A stretch of DNA of 64,000 bases from Staphylococcus argenteus (GCF_000236925.1 NC_016941.1:2118539-2182538); one strand, 5' to 3'; shown: positions 10,686 to 20,771, counted from the first letter of the stretch. Program-made: numbers and translations. Notes: generated by a model from the letters alone, not told the origin.

Positions 10686-11879
10686 TTATTTGTTATCAAG
10701 TTCTGCTATAAATGCTTGTTCTTTTTCTAATACTGCTTCTTTTGAATCTCCATGCCAAATACAACCAAACCTTGACTTAACTTTATTGTCACCATACCAA
10801 TCGCCATCATAATATGACAATGGATATAAAATTCCTTCATCTACATATTTCGAAATAGTATTGAAGAAATGCGCATTATCACCTCTTGAATGGTAGCTAT
10901 AAAATTTTTGATACCCTGGATTTAATTCGTTAGACAGCAATAACATACTTGTAGATCCATTTTGCCTAAAATTCAAATCAATTGCATATACATCATCATT
11001 TTGATCAACTAGTAAATCAAAGCCAGCTATGCCAAAGAACCCTTTATTCACACCAATTTCCATAATTTGTCTTCCTGCTTCAATGACATGTTCTGGGGTA
11101 TCAATTGCATTTTCATTTCCATTGTAGAATCCATATCGATCAGTCAATTGTGTAGCTGCACCAATATAATGAATACCCATCTCTTTTGAATAGGCAAACT
11201 GAACACAATAATTCGCTTTTTCTTCAATTTTTTGTTCGATAATAAGAGACTTCGTTTCAGCAGTCGCATCCTGTATACGTGCTGTTGCTTTTTGTAAATC
11301 TTCTTCATGGTAACATATCATCACACCATAACCACCTGCCGTCGGAAGATCATCTCCAGGCTTGATGACAAATGGAAAATCCCATTTTTTAATTACTTCT
11401 TCAAAATCCTCAGCACTTACAATTTCTCTTTTAGGTAAAAACTTACCATTCGTCCATTCAGGAATACGCGCTTTATTATTTAAAGCAACAAATAACGTTT
11501 TGTCCATTGCATAATATTGTTGACTTAAAATCGATTCATCATGAATATATTGAAAATAAATTTTTTTATTCATTTCATGCGCCAATTGTCCAATTAATGC
11601 TTCATACGTTTCCTGATTATTAAACTTATAAATTGTACTTGGCACTTTTTTCCCAATCATTTTAAATAATTGATGTAACTTATTTGTTACGCTTGCTTCA
11701 TGAACAATGACTGGCAATTCATTTGCAATTAATAATTCCCTACCTGTTAAAAAGTTAGATTGATGTTCGTCTGGTTTTAACCACGGATTTGAAATATATG
11801 AAGGTCTTGATGTATATACGACATCGTTTTCATATAAATCACTTAACGTTAAATTTACGTTATTATCACGTTTTGTCAT
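10686..11879 (-). CDS. ATP-grasp domain ligase-like protein
   Basis: A 397-residue protein with a pre-ATP-grasp N-terminal half and an ATP-grasp fold: WDFPFVIKPGDDLPTAGGYGV (ATP-binding lysine and glycine-rich loop), SLIIEQKIEEKANYCVQFAYS, and metal-binding GIAGFDLLVDQNDDVYAIDLNFRQNGST. ATP-grasp enzymes join a carboxylate to an amine or thiol via an acyl phosphate. The start ATG overlaps the stop of the upstream M20 gene by one base (TAATG), so the two are almost certainly translationally coupled and act on the same pathway. Substrate unknown; peptide-like bond formation is an inference. Confidence 0.8.
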   Translation of the reverse strand: MTKRDNNVNLTLSDLYENDVVYTSRPSYISNPWLKPDEHQSNFLTGRELLIANELPVIVHEASVTNKLHQLFKMIGKKVPSTIYKFNNQETYEALIGQLAHEMNKKIYFQYIHDESILSQQYYAMDKTLFVALNNKARIPEWTNGKFLPKREIVSAEDFEEVIKKWDFPFVIKPGDDLPTAGGYGVMICYHEEDLQKATARIQDATAETKSLIIEQKIEEKANYCVQFAYSKEMGIHYIGAATQLTDRYGFYNGNENAIDTPEHVIEAGRQIMEIGVNKGFFGIAGFDLLVDQNDDVYAIDLNFRQNGSTSMLLLSNELNPGYQKFYSYHSRGDNAHFFNTISKYVDEGILYPLSYYDGDWYGDNKVKSRFGCIWHGDSKEAVLEKEQAFIAELDNK

Positions 11880-13063
11880 TACTTCCCATTCCCTTTCAAA
11901 TGCGCATGTTCTTCAACTATGTCTTGATATAATTCTTGATTTGTTATTAACTCTAATCCCATTAATGCCATGATTTTTGCACCCTTAATCAATGCTTCAT
12001 CCCCATGAACACTAGCGGCTGCTTCTCTAAATCTGTGTGTATGTCCTACTAAATTACGAGAGCCAATTTTAATGTGTGGATGTATTGTTGGTACGATATG
12101 ACTTACATTTCCAGTATCTGTTGAGCCATAACCAAAATCATCTTCAATTACCGCTTCGCCAACCTCTTCGGCATATTTTACAAATAAATCATCTAATTTC
12201 GGTGCTTTAACAAACTCATTTACGCCATTTTGAATTGGACCAAACTCAAAGTCACAACCAGTTTGAATCGCCGCTCCTCTAGCAATTTGATTTACTTTTT
12301 CTGTCAACACGTCCAATTCCTTTCGCGTCATCGCTCGAGTGTAAAAACGTGCATGAGTATAATCTGGAATAATATTTGCAGCTTTCCCTCCATCTAAAAT
12401 AACCCCATGTACTCGTTGCCCTTTTTTAATATGTTGTCGGAGTTGTGCTACACCGTTAAAATAGCTAATCATGGCATCTAATGCGTTTAATGCTTCATCT
12501 GCATTTTCAGATGCATGGGCACTTTTCCCATAAAACTTAACGTCTAATACATCAACTGCTAAAGTATCGATTGTTTTATACGTTTCATTTCCAGGATGAA
12601 TCATCAAAGCAATGTCTATTTGATCAATAACACCAGCTTTAACATAAGAAGCTTTGGCACTCCCGTTTTCTCCACCTTCTTCAGCTGGGCATCCAAGCAC
12701 AACAACTTTACCACCTATTTGATCAACCACTTGCTTTAGCCCTATGGCACTAAGTACACTCGCTGTTCCAATAATGTTATGTCCACAAGCATGCCCTAAT
12801 CCTGGTAAAGCATCATATTCCGCCAAAAATCCAATAGCTGGACCATCAACGCCTGAATCATATGTAGCAATAAATCCTGTCGCATGACCCGCAATTTCAG
12901 TCTCTATACTAAAGTCATTTTCCTTCAATTTATCTATTAAAGTTCGAGACGCAAATATTTCTTCATTTCCAAGTTCTGGACGCTCATGAATTCTATGACT
13001 GATTTCGATATAGCTATATTTATTCGTTTCAATATAATCGAGAATTTGTTGTTTTTCACTCAT
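11879..13063 (-). CDS. M20-family metallopeptidase / amidohydrolase
   Basis: A 394-residue zinc-dependent amidohydrolase (M20D/AbgB-like). Metal-ligand motifs are GLGHACGHNIIGTAS, the catalytic EEGGENGSAK, HPGNET and GSTDTGNVSHIVPTIHPH. The central dimerisation domain starts around KFYGKSAHASE. Relatives cleave N-acyl or aminobenzoyl amino acids or dipeptides. No signal peptide is seen, so it acts in the cytoplasm. The ribosome binding site AAGGGAGATAATAAAA precedes ATG. It is the first gene of a two-gene operon with the overlapping ATP-grasp gene; a cycle of making and breaking one amide is an attractive but unproven reading. Confidence 0.85.
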   Translation of the reverse strand: MSEKQQILDYIETNKYSYIEISHRIHERPELGNEEIFASRTLIDKLKENDFSIETEIAGHATGFIATYDSGVDGPAIGFLAEYDALPGLGHACGHNIIGTASVLSAIGLKQVVDQIGGKVVVLGCPAEEGGENGSAKASYVKAGVIDQIDIALMIHPGNETYKTIDTLAVDVLDVKFYGKSAHASENADEALNALDAMISYFNGVAQLRQHIKKGQRVHGVILDGGKAANIIPDYTHARFYTRAMTRKELDVLTEKVNQIARGAAIQTGCDFEFGPIQNGVNEFVKAPKLDDLFVKYAEEVGEAVIEDDFGYGSTDTGNVSHIVPTIHPHIKIGSRNLVGHTHRFREAAASVHGDEALIKGAKIMALMGLELITNQELYQDIVEEHAHLKGNGK

Positions 13064-13371
13064 TTTTATTATCTCCCTTTTACCCTACAACCATTTTAAT
13101 CATCCACAATATTTTGTTCTTTCAAAATGAATTATTACTTATTCTATCGGTTTTATCTCGTGATGTCATCTAATTTTTCTTTATTTACTAAATTTTCTAA
13201 CAACTAAAATGAAAGCTCATATATTATCGAAAGTTTCAAATTGTAAAACATTAGCGCTATTGTTACAATCAAAGTATTGTTAGATAGTAAAACTTACAGC
13301 AAATTTACGTTTCACAATGTAACAAATTATATGCGGTTTATAGTGTTGAGAAATTAATAGGAGGAAATAAG
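13064..13371. other. Divergent promoter region, M20 operon / luxS
   Basis: 308 bp separating two divergent transcription units; it must hold both promoters. I cannot assign a -35/-10 pair with confidence and see no strong dyad. Confidence 0.4.
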
Positions 13372-13842
13372 ATGACAAAAATGAATGTAGAAAGTTTCAA
13401 TTTAGATCATACTAAAGTGGTTGCACCTTTTATTAGATTAGCGGGGACAATGGAAGGCTTGAACGGAGATGTGATTCATAAATATGATATTCGCTTCAAA
13501 CAGCCTAATAAAGAACATATGGACATGCCTGGGTTACATTCATTAGAACATTTAATGGCTGAGAACATTAGAAACCATAGTGATAAAGTAGTAGACTTAA
13601 GTCCTATGGGTTGCCAAACTGGTTTCTATGTGTCATTTATCAACCATGACAATTACGATGATGTGCTAAATATTATTGAAGCAACATTAAATGATGTGTT
13701 AAATGCAACGGAAGTTCCTGCATGTAACGAAGTGCAATGTGGTTGGGCTGCAAGTCATTCCTTAGAAGGTGCTAAAACAATCGCACAAGCATTTTTAGAT
13801 AAACGCGATGAATGGCATGACGTGTTCGGTACTGGAAAATAA
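13372..13842 (+). CDS. luxS: S-ribosylhomocysteine lyase
   Basis: Cleaves S-ribosylhomocysteine to homocysteine and DPD, the precursor of autoinducer-2; part of the activated methyl cycle. The 156 residues include the metal ligands HSLEHLMAE (HxxEH) and the Cys in [16 protein letters not shown], plus the catalytic Cys in PMGCQTGFY. The ribosome binding site AGGAGGAAATAAG precedes ATG. It is transcribed alone and ends at the hairpin 13880-13927. Confidence 0.97.
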   Translation: MTKMNVESFNLDHTKVVAPFIRLAGTMEGLNGDVIHKYDIRFKQPNKEHMDMPGLHSLEHLMAENIRNHSDKVVDLSPMGCQTGFYVSFINHDNYDDVLNIIEATLNDVLNATEVPACNEVQCGWAASHSLEGAKTIAQAFLDKRDEWHDVFGTGK

Positions 13843-13879
13843 ACAACCTTTTTTCAATATATATATTCGTCTCAATTTA

Positions 13880-13927
13880 AAAAGCAGTTAAACAATGATG
13901 ACACTTTCACCATTGTCTAACTGCTTT
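13880..13927 (+). terminator. luxS terminator
   Basis: AAAGCAGTTAaACAATG ... CATTGTcTAACTGCTTT followed by ATTTCTT. The stem is close to symmetrical and could also serve the converging DoxX gene. Confidence 0.8.
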
Positions 13928-13966
13928 ATTTCTTCAATTACACATCCATTGAATCTAATTCAGTAG

Positions 13967-14317
13967 TTATAATTTTTTAATGATTCCCATTAATACAAAT
14001 TGCATAGGTAATCTTAAATACAACTGCCATGTTGGCAACTGTTTATCACCTAGTGGTAATTTTTTAACAGCCATGTAAATATTAGCTGGGAATACTGCTA
14101 ACAAGAACAGATTGATTACATTTTTCAAACATTGCGAAGGTTTTTTAACTAATAGTGCTAACCCAAATAATATTTCAAAAACACCTGTAATTATGACTGC
14201 TGTTTTTCGAAGCGGTAAACATTTTGGTATGATATTTCTAAATTGTTGTTCTCTTGTAAAATGTAAAACGCCAATTGCACTAAAGCCTATACCTAATAAA
14301 TATCTCAATATGTTCAA
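13967..14317 (-). CDS. DoxX-family small membrane protein
   Basis: A 116-residue integral membrane protein with four predicted hydrophobic segments: ILRYLLGIGFSAIGVLHF, AVIITGVFEILFGLALLV, VINLFLLAVFPANIYMAV and LYLRLPMQFVLMGII. The pattern GxxHF near the first helix and the length fit the DoxX/MauE-like family, whose members are linked to redox or thiol homeostasis in several bacteria. Specific function unknown. It begins 13 bases after the pdp stop, so it is probably co-transcribed with pdp. Confidence 0.75.
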   Translation of the reverse strand: MNILRYLLGIGFSAIGVLHFTREQQFRNIIPKCLPLRKTAVIITGVFEILFGLALLVKKPSQCLKNVINLFLLAVFPANIYMAVKKLPLGDKQLPTWQLYLRLPMQFVLMGIIKKL

Positions 14318-14330
14318 TCGCTTTCCTCTC

Positions 14331-15632
14331 CTACTCTGTTATGATTTTATGAATTAACGTAGGCGATACCACTTGATCTTCAATTGTAATGCTTGTGTCT
14401 AATTTTTTGATGACATCATCTACATTTTGACGGTTACTATGAATTGTTAATAATGATTCGCCTGCTTCTACTTTATCCCCAATTTTTTTATTTAAAACAA
14501 TACCAACTGCTAAATCAATATCATCTTCTTTTGTTAAACGTCCTGCGCCTAGCATCATTGAAGCTACACCAATGTCATTTGATACTAACTCCGTAACATA
14601 GCCTGAATTTTTCGCTTTGTAATCAATTTGATATGCTGCTTGAGGTAAACGTTCTGGATGATCGATTACTGTTTCGTCGCCACCTTGATTTTCTACAAAA
14701 GTTTTGAATTTGTCTAAGGCAGCTCCAGATTCAATCGCTTTAATTAATAGCGCTCTTGCTTCTTCTAGTGTGTCAGCTTTGTTAGCTAACACAACCATTT
14801 GAGAACCTAATGTTAATACAAGTTCTGTTAAGTCTTCTGGGCCATGACCTTTCAAAGTATCTATAGCTTCTTTTAATTCGAGCGCATTACCTATTGCTCG
14901 ACCAAGCGGTTGATTCATGTCAGAAATAATTGCCATTGTATTTCTTCCAACATTATTACCAATTCTTACCATGGCATGCGCTAATGCTTCAGCATCTTCT
15001 AAAGTTTTCATAAAAGCACCACTACCTGTTTTTACATCTAATACGATTGCATCAGCACCCGCAGCAATTTTTTTACTCATGATTGAAGAGGCAATTAATG
15101 GGATTGAGTTAACCGTACCTGTAACATCTCTTAAAGCATACAATTTTTTGTCTGCCGGCGTTAAGTTACCTGATTGTCCAACAACAGCTACTTTATTATC
15201 GTTCACTAATTTAACGAATGTTGATTCGTCTATTTCTACATGGAAACCGTCTATCGCTTCTAATTTATCAATCGTTCCACCTGTATGACCTAATCCACGA
15301 CCACTCATCTTAGCGACTGGAACGTCAACTGCAGCAACTAATGGTGCTAATACTAATGTTGTTGTATCTCCAACACCACCTGTTGAATGTTTATCTACCT
15401 TCACACCTTTAATGTCACTTAAATCAATCATATCGCCAGAATTAACCATCGCCATCGTTAATGCAGCTCTTTCATCATCATTCATATCTTGAAAATAAAT
15501 CGCCATAGCTAAACTTGATGCTTGATAATCGGGAATGTCTCCTTTTACATATCCATCAATAAAGAAATTAATTTCTTCAGTAGTTAATGCATGACCGTCA
15601 CGTTTTTTCTCAATAATATCTATCATTCTCAT
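14331..15632 (-). CDS. pdp: Pyrimidine-nucleoside phosphorylase
   Basis: Phosphorolysis of uridine, thymidine and deoxyuridine to base plus (deoxy)ribose-1-phosphate, for nucleoside salvage. At 433 residues it shows the signature [18 protein letters not shown] and the phosphate-binding [15 protein letters not shown]. The N-terminal alpha domain is [16 protein letters not shown]. The frame opens three codons earlier, but AAAGGATGATAAAA places the start at ATG 15632. Downstream of deoC on the same strand with 280 bp between; together they convert pyrimidine deoxynucleosides to acetaldehyde and glyceraldehyde-3-phosphate. Confidence 0.93.
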   Translation of the reverse strand: MRMIDIIEKKRDGHALTTEEINFFIDGYVKGDIPDYQASSLAMAIYFQDMNDDERAALTMAMVNSGDMIDLSDIKGVKVDKHSTGGVGDTTTLVLAPLVAAVDVPVAKMSGRGLGHTGGTIDKLEAIDGFHVEIDESTFVKLVNDNKVAVVGQSGNLTPADKKLYALRDVTGTVNSIPLIASSIMSKKIAAGADAIVLDVKTGSGAFMKTLEDAEALAHAMVRIGNNVGRNTMAIISDMNQPLGRAIGNALELKEAIDTLKGHGPEDLTELVLTLGSQMVVLANKADTLEEARALLIKAIESGAALDKFKTFVENQGGDETVIDHPERLPQAAYQIDYKAKNSGYVTELVSNDIGVASMMLGAGRLTKEDDIDLAVGIVLNKKIGDKVEAGESLLTIHSNRQNVDDVIKKLDTSITIEDQVVSPTLIHKIITE

Positions 15633-15913
15633 TTTTATCATCCTTTTTGTTAGAGCTTAGGACAGAGCATTTATATTTCTAATACTCATTTTGAATATAT
15701 ACACTTGAAAATTATTTTTTGTAAGCTATCGATGTCAAATTCTATATCTTGTTTCAAATGTAAAAATTTTTCTAAAACAGATTGATTCGTTACGATTTCA
15801 CTTTCCCATAAATGTATATTCGAATCACAGAAATGTTTGATGATTTAAAGATCATTTCGACTCGCTTAAATTATGAACACTATGTCCCATGCTCATTATT
15901 TTTATTTTTAAAC

Positions 15914-16576
15914 TTAGTAATCTGAATCTGCTTCTAAGCCTTGCATAATTTGAACGCCTGCGCTCGCACCAATACGTGTTGCTCCCGCTTCAACCATTTT
16001 GTTAAAATCTTCTAAATTGCGTACGCCACCTGATGCTTTTACTTCTACATCCGCACCTACTGTGTCTTTCATTAATTTAACGTCTTCTGCTTTCGCACCG
16101 CCACCTGCAAAACCTGTTGATGTTTTAACGAAGTCTGCACCAGCTGCTTTGGTTAACTCACTCGCTTTTACAATCTCATCACGGTTCAACAATACCGTCT
16201 CAATAATTACTTTCACTGTGTGTCCTTTTGCCACTTTAACTACAGCTTCAATGTCTTGTTGTACATCATCATAACGCTCATCTTTTAATGCGCCAATGTT
16301 GATGACCATATCAATTTCATCTGCACCATTTTGAATCGCATCTTTTGTTTCAAATGCTTTCGTTGCAGTTGTCGACGCTCCCAATGGGAAGCCAATCACA
16401 GTACAAACTAACACGTCTGAATCAGCTAGACGCTCCGCTGCATATTTAACATGCGTTGGATTGACACATACAGATTTAAAGTTGTATGCTTTCGCTTCAT
16501 CGATAATTTTGTCGATTTGCGCGCGTGTTGATTCAGGTTTCAACAATGTGTGATCAATCAATTTTGCATCGTTCAT
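15914..16576 (-). CDS. deoC: Deoxyribose-phosphate aldolase
   Basis: Splits 2-deoxyribose-5-phosphate into acetaldehyde and glyceraldehyde-3-phosphate. A 220-residue TIM barrel; the Schiff-base Lys is in [10 protein letters not shown], and VKASGGVRN carries the second conserved Lys. The start has GGAGGAGATTAAA upstream. S. aureus carries two deoC genes; this is the chromosomal copy beside deoD and pdp (often called deoC2). A consensus cre site lies ~100 bp upstream, so glucose repression through CcpA is likely. Confidence 0.95.
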   Translation of the reverse strand: MNDAKLIDHTLLKPESTRAQIDKIIDEAKAYNFKSVCVNPTHVKYAAERLADSDVLVCTVIGFPLGASTTATKAFETKDAIQNGADEIDMVINIGALKDERYDDVQQDIEAVVKVAKGHTVKVIIETVLLNRDEIVKASELTKAAGADFVKTSTGFAGGGAKAEDVKLMKDTVGADVEVKASGGVRNLEDFNKMVEAGATRIGASAGVQIMQGLEADSDY

Positions 16577-16677
16577 TTTAATCTCCTCCTTTATGGTTGA
16601 TTATAAAAATACAAATTAAACATTAGCTGTCGATGAGTCTATTTATTTTAAAAATATAATTATCTTGCCATTCATTT

Positions 16678-16693
16678 ATGTAAACGCATACAT
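16678..16693. promoter_or_regulatory. Candidate CcpA cre site upstream of deoC
   Basis: ATGTAAACGCATACAT matches the cre consensus WTGNAARCGNWWWCAW throughout. It is located in the deoC/deoD divergent region, nearer deoC. Catabolite control of deoxynucleoside breakdown would make physiological sense. Confidence 0.6.
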
Positions 16694-16891
16694 GAACAGT
16701 TATACATTTTCATTTCCCAAAACATTTAAATACAATTGAACATGATACCATATTTACATTTGATGACTTGTCAACAAGCTAATCAGAAATATATTTTTAT
16801 AATTCTTTAATTCTATAGTACAAAAATTCGCAAAAAAGGGAAACAAATGTTATCTTAAAACTATTAATGAATATTAAGGAGAAGATAACAA

Positions 16892-17602
16892 ATGACAAAA
16901 GGTACACCACATATTCAACCAAACGGAGTAAAAATAGCTAAAACTGTATTAATGCCTGGCGATCCTCTACGTGCAAAATATATTGCTGATAACTTTTTAG
17001 AAAATGTTGAACAATTTAATGACGTACGTAACATGTTTGGTTACACAGGTACATATAAAGGAAAAGAAGTATCAGTAATGGGTTCTGGTATGGGAATTCC
17101 AAGTATTGGAATTTACTCATATGAGTTATATAATTTCTTTGATGTTGATACAATCATTCGTATCGGATCTTGTGGCGCATTACAAGAAAATGTTAACTTA
17201 TACGACGTAATTATTGCACAAGCTGCATCAACAAATTCAAATTACGTAGATCAATACAATATTCCTGGACATTTTGCGCCTATCGCTGAGTTTGAGCTAG
17301 TTACTAAAGCTAAAAATGTTGCTGACCAAATCGGAGCTACAACTCACGTAGGTAATGTATTATCTTCTGATACATTTTATAATGCTGATTCAACATTCAA
17401 TGATGCTTGGAAAAAGATGGGTATCTTAGGTATAGAAATGGAATCAGCTGGTTTATATTTAAACGCAATCCATTCTGGTAAAAAAGCACTTGGTATCTTT
17501 ACAGTAAGCGACCATATTTTACGTGACGAAGCAACAACACCAGAAGAACGTCAAAATTCATTCACGCAAATGATGGAAATTGCTCTAGAAATTGCAGAAT
17601 AA
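16892..17602 (+). CDS. deoD: Purine-nucleoside phosphorylase (DeoD type)
   Basis: Hexameric low-molecular-mass phosphorylase converting purine (deoxy)nucleosides to base plus sugar phosphate. The 236 residues include VLMPGDPLRAKYIA, GSGMGIPSIGIYSYEL, IRIGSCGA and the substrate-binding GIEMESAGLY. The ribosome binding site is AAGGAGAAGATAACA. Divergent from deoC, with the shared intergenic region holding the cre site. Ends at a hairpin shared with dps. Confidence 0.96.
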   Translation: MTKGTPHIQPNGVKIAKTVLMPGDPLRAKYIADNFLENVEQFNDVRNMFGYTGTYKGKEVSVMGSGMGIPSIGIYSYELYNFFDVDTIIRIGSCGALQENVNLYDVIIAQAASTNSNYVDQYNIPGHFAPIAEFELVTKAKNVADQIGATTHVGNVLSSDTFYNADSTFNDAWKKMGILGIEMESAGLYLNAIHSGKKALGIFTVSDHILRDEATTPEERQNSFTQMMEIALEIAE

Positions 17603-17656
17603 ATTAAATTATATCGATAGCGCATCATAATTTTTGATGCCTATTTTTCCAAATAA

Positions 17657-17701
17657 AAAGCCAACATTTAATGGTAAAGTGACCATTAAATGTTGGCTTT
17701 T
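17657..17701. terminator. Bidirectional terminator between deoD and dps
   Basis: Near-perfect long stem AAAAGCCAACATTTAATGGT / ACCATTAAATGTTGGCTTTT with a short loop. A/T tracts on both sides suit both converging genes. Confidence 0.9.
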
Positions 17702-17725
17702 ATCTATATCATTGGTTATCTATAA

Positions 17726-18169
17726 TTAGCTTAGGTATGATTTAAACATCCAGTTATGTTTATCCACTGACGTTTGCATTCCAATAAACATATCTTCTGA
17801 TACATCATCACCGGCATTTCCAGCAATTTCAATTGCTTTTTCTAACTGTTTAGAAATGTTTGTAAAATCTTGAGATAACTCTTCTACCATTTGTTCAGCA
17901 GAATAACCTTTCGCAGCTTCTTTCACAATTGATTGCTCTAAGCATTCAGTTAAAGTACCTACAGGGTTCCCACCTACTGCTAAGATTCTTTCAGCTAATT
18001 CGTCTACATATTGGCTTGCTTCATTATATAATTCTTCAAATTTAACGTGTAATGAGAAGAAGTTAGGTCCTTTCACATACCAGTGGAAATTATGTAGTTT
18101 AGTATAAGCTACAGTCCAGTTTGCTACTTGTTGGTTCAATTCTTTAACAACATCTTGTTGATTACTCAT
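17726..18169 (-). CDS. dps: Dps/MrgA-family ferritin-like DNA-protection protein
   Basis: A 147-residue dodecameric miniferritin that stores iron and binds DNA during oxidative stress. The intersubunit ferroxidase ligands are visible in KLHNFHWYVKGPNFFSLHVK and EELYNEASQYVDELAERIL; also DKHNWMFKSYL at the C-terminus. The ribosome binding site AAGGAGTGTATTAAAT precedes ATG. A near-perfect Per box lies ~60 bp upstream, in line with the known PerR control of this gene (mrgA) in S. aureus. Confidence 0.95.
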   Translation of the reverse strand: MSNQQDVVKELNQQVANWTVAYTKLHNFHWYVKGPNFFSLHVKFEELYNEASQYVDELAERILAVGGNPVGTLTECLEQSIVKEAAKGYSAEQMVEELSQDFTNISKQLEKAIEIAGNAGDDVSEDMFIGMQTSVDKHNWMFKSYLS

Positions 18170-18227
18170 ATTTAATACACTCCTTAAAATTGTTAATTAT
18201 CTTTCCTTGTTTATATTAATTATTATA

Positions 18228-18242
18228 TTATAATGATTCTAA
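18228..18242. promoter_or_regulatory. PerR operator (Per box) of dps
   Basis: TTATAATGATTCTAA differs from the consensus TTATAATNATTATAA at one position and lies 59 bp upstream of the dps start, where it would overlap the promoter. Confidence 0.8.
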
Positions 18243-18376
18243 TCTGTAAAGTGTTTTTATCCTCTTTTTTGTAATCATTCTAAATTAGCACTTTATGTTT
18301 TATCACATAATCATCTACTAATTAACTATACGTAATTATGCTTATATATATATTATCAATTAGAAGATAGATTTTA

Positions 18377-18790
18377 TCAATCAGTTAACTTTACTTTAGC
18401 ATTATCATCTAAAAAGAATGATTTTTCATATTCATTTGGTTGGTGCCACGTAGTTTTCCACATTCGATTTCGATTATTAGCAAACATTCGATATCCAAAA
18501 TTACGAATTGGTTTTGGTACTATCCATAAACCTACGCCAAGTAGTTTAGTTGCATTAGGTAGAGCTGTGATTAATTTAATAATTGCTTGTGATTCAAAAT
18601 ATATTTTGTCACCTTTCTGCAAAATCACACTATTTTTATTTGCAGCTTCTGGATGTTGTTCAAAAAATTGTTGTCCGATTTCACCTTTTAACGTAGCAAA
18701 TTGATAATTTTTTGGTAAGTCATGTTGAATTAACCAAATGACATAGTTATAACAGTATATACAGTTCCCATCATAATATACGATTGGCAT
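18377..18790 (-). CDS. DCC-family thiol-disulfide oxidoreductase-like protein (DUF393)
   Basis: A 137-residue protein opening with IVYYDGNCIYCYNYVIWL, the DGxCxxC motif of the DCC (YuxK-like) family, a predicted thioredoxin-like fold. Later family features are FESQAIIKLITALP and GYRMFANNRNRMW. The CxxC suggests a redox role, but no substrate is known. The ribosome binding site AAAGGAGTTAATAAATT precedes ATG. Single gene. Confidence 0.8.
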   Translation of the reverse strand: MPIVYYDGNCIYCYNYVIWLIQHDLPKNYQFATLKGEIGQQFFEQHPEAANKNSVILQKGDKIYFESQAIIKLITALPNATKLLGVGLWIVPKPIRNFGYRMFANNRNRMWKTTWHQPNEYEKSFFLDDNAKVKLTD

Positions 18791-19397
18791 AATTTATTAA
18801 CTCCTTTATGAATAGTTATAGTTAGTTTTCCTTATTTAAAAACATTTAAACCAAGTTGTCACTTTATAAGTCCTAGAGACACGAAATTGACATAAAGTTT
18901 TATTTAATATTATGCATTTATCGCGTACCACATTTAAAATACAATCATAATTTTAATCATTTTCAGTAGTAACCATCATAATTACAGATATATATACATC
19001 ATTTCTTCGTTTAATAAATCCCATTATTTATCACAAAAAGTTTCTTTTAATAAAAAAAACGACTATTATTAGCATTCAACATTTTAGTTTTCTGTTCTTA
19101 AAACAAAAACGAGCAATCTATAATAAGTTTAATACTTAACTTATGATTACCCGCTTTATATTTATATGTGGTTTTTTATTTTTTCAATATCTACTTAGAA
19201 AGGAGCATTTCACACTATCCTAGGCTCTACAATATTATATTAACAGTTGATGACTCAATGAAAGTGCGCTTTTAACAAGCTTTTTCAATTCTACTCAACC
19301 TATACAGCCGGGCCCAACTTACAAATTACCTGTGGCCAATGTGTAAGAACCACTACATATTAAATCATTATTGATTTTTAACTGTCCTACTCCTATT
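18791..19397. other. Long intergenic region, no gene recognised
   Basis: About 600 bp with no open frame carrying a ribosome binding site. It contains short A-rich tracts (around 19045) and a GC-richer patch at 19305-19340 (AGCCGGGCCCAACTT) that resembles dispersed staphylococcal intergenic repeats, but I cannot confirm that. AGAAAGGAGC at 19197 looks like a Shine-Dalgarno but no ATG follows. Confidence 0.35.
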
Positions 19398-20771
19398 CTA
19401 GTCGTGTTTAACCTTAACGATACGTGTATATTTCAAAAATTGTTCTGAGTATTTAGCCTTAATATCTTCCAAACTATCATATGTAATACCTACAATATGC
19501 CAATTAGGATTGAAATAATAGAAAGAATCTTTTTGTCGAGACCATTTAATCATATTGCCATCTTTATTATATCGTGGCAATGTTACTTCATATCCTTCTA
19601 AAACATTAATATATGTTTGAAAAATATCCGGATCAATTCGATTAAAATTATCAATAACTAAATAACTTTTGTCCTTTTTCGGCATGAGCTGTGTAATAAA
19701 ACCTTCGCGATAATATAATGCTCCTGTTTCATTTGGTAAATATTTGCCGTATAACATATCTTCTGAAAAATCAGGATGTCCAGTTGTAATGACTGGATTG
19801 GCATTAGCTTTTTGTAATAAATCATTCGCAGCCTTTAAACCTTCTTCTTTTTGGTCAACGACTAACATGATAAATGGTTTTAACGTTTCTTCTTTTTCAT
19901 CTTCAAGTAAGTCTGGTTTCTGAACCATTTCAAAAGGTGACTTCAAACCATTATTTTCACTCACTTCAAGAATTGCATCATACTGCGCCTGTGACATACT
20001 TGCAATTGCTTGCTTAGCATTTTCTTGAAGGAAATATAAATTTTTCAGTTTAGGATGTTTATTTAAAGTACTCAAAGTGATTGGAGTTATATCTTTTTCA
20101 TAAGACACTTCAATTACCGTACTATTAGTTCTACCTGGAATTGGTGGTTTCTCATGAATATGTTTTGATACCTCTCCAATACCAACGACAGATTGATTTT
20201 TCGTTCTATTATAAAAAATAATATTGTCGCCTTCTTCTAACTGAGTATAAAAATGATAACCATTACGTTTAATACCATTGTATGTATGTGTATAAATCGT
20301 ATATTGGTGACCAGGCTCAAATTCTTCTGTTTCAGCTAAAAAGAAATAACGGGGGATTTTAATTTCCCCTTTTCCAAGTCCGCTAATTAAATCAAACTCT
20401 TCAGCTGTAATTTGATTGAACAATGTTTCTTTCATATTACTTATACGAAATTCTAATGCTTCACTACGTTTCAAATAATCAGCCGTTAAAGGTTTCAATT
20501 GCTCATTAAAACGAAACTTTACACGTATTTTATTTTGTGCTCCTGTTTCAACACTAATAATCTCACCACATCCAAGTAAACCAGTATCTGTTTGAACTTG
20601 ATAAAAGATGACTTGATCTCCTACTTTAGCTTTTTTGAATGCTCTAAACCCTTGAGATGGATTAAAATGTGCTCCCGATTCAAATAAAGCTGTTTGACCA
20701 ACTAACGGTTCATTATGATTCCAACGGTTATATCCACAATTCAACCAAAAATAATTTGCTTCTGCTGTCAT
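19398..20771 (-). CDS. Two EVE (PUA-like) domains fused to a degenerate McrB-like C-terminal region
   Basis: A 457-residue soluble protein. Residues ~1-145 (ANYFWLNCGYNRW, GDQVIFYQVQTDTGLLGCGEI) and ~150-275 (YTIYTHTYNGIKRNGYHFY, GDNIIFYNRTKNQSVVGIGEV) read as two EVE/PUA-like modules, a fold that binds modified bases. The C-terminal ~150 residues resemble the Walker B/sensor part of McrB-type NTPases (SYLVIDNFNRIDPDIFQTY for IDEINR, VTLPRYNK, FNPNWHIVGITYDSL), but no Walker A P-loop is visible and the Walker B acidic pair is reduced. No McrC partner is adjacent. Start ATG 20771 follows AAGGAGTATTAAG. Function unknown; a relative of modification-dependent restriction proteins is the best reading. 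Confidence 0.65.
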   Translation of the reverse strand: MTAEANYFWLNCGYNRWNHNEPLVGQTALFESGAHFNPSQGFRAFKKAKVGDQVIFYQVQTDTGLLGCGEIISVETGAQNKIRVKFRFNEQLKPLTADYLKRSEALEFRISNMKETLFNQITAEEFDLISGLGKGEIKIPRYFFLAETEEFEPGHQYTIYTHTYNGIKRNGYHFYTQLEEGDNIIFYNRTKNQSVVGIGEVSKHIHEKPPIPGRTNSTVIEVSYEKDITPITLSTLNKHPKLKNLYFLQENAKQAIASMSQAQYDAILEVSENNGLKSPFEMVQKPDLLEDEKEETLKPFIMLVVDQKEEGLKAANDLLQKANANPVITTGHPDFSEDMLYGKYLPNETGALYYREGFITQLMPKKDKSYLVIDNFNRIDPDIFQTYINVLEGYEVTLPRYNKDGNMIKWSRQKDSFYYFNPNWHIVGITYDSLEDIKAKYSEQFLKYTRIVKVKHD

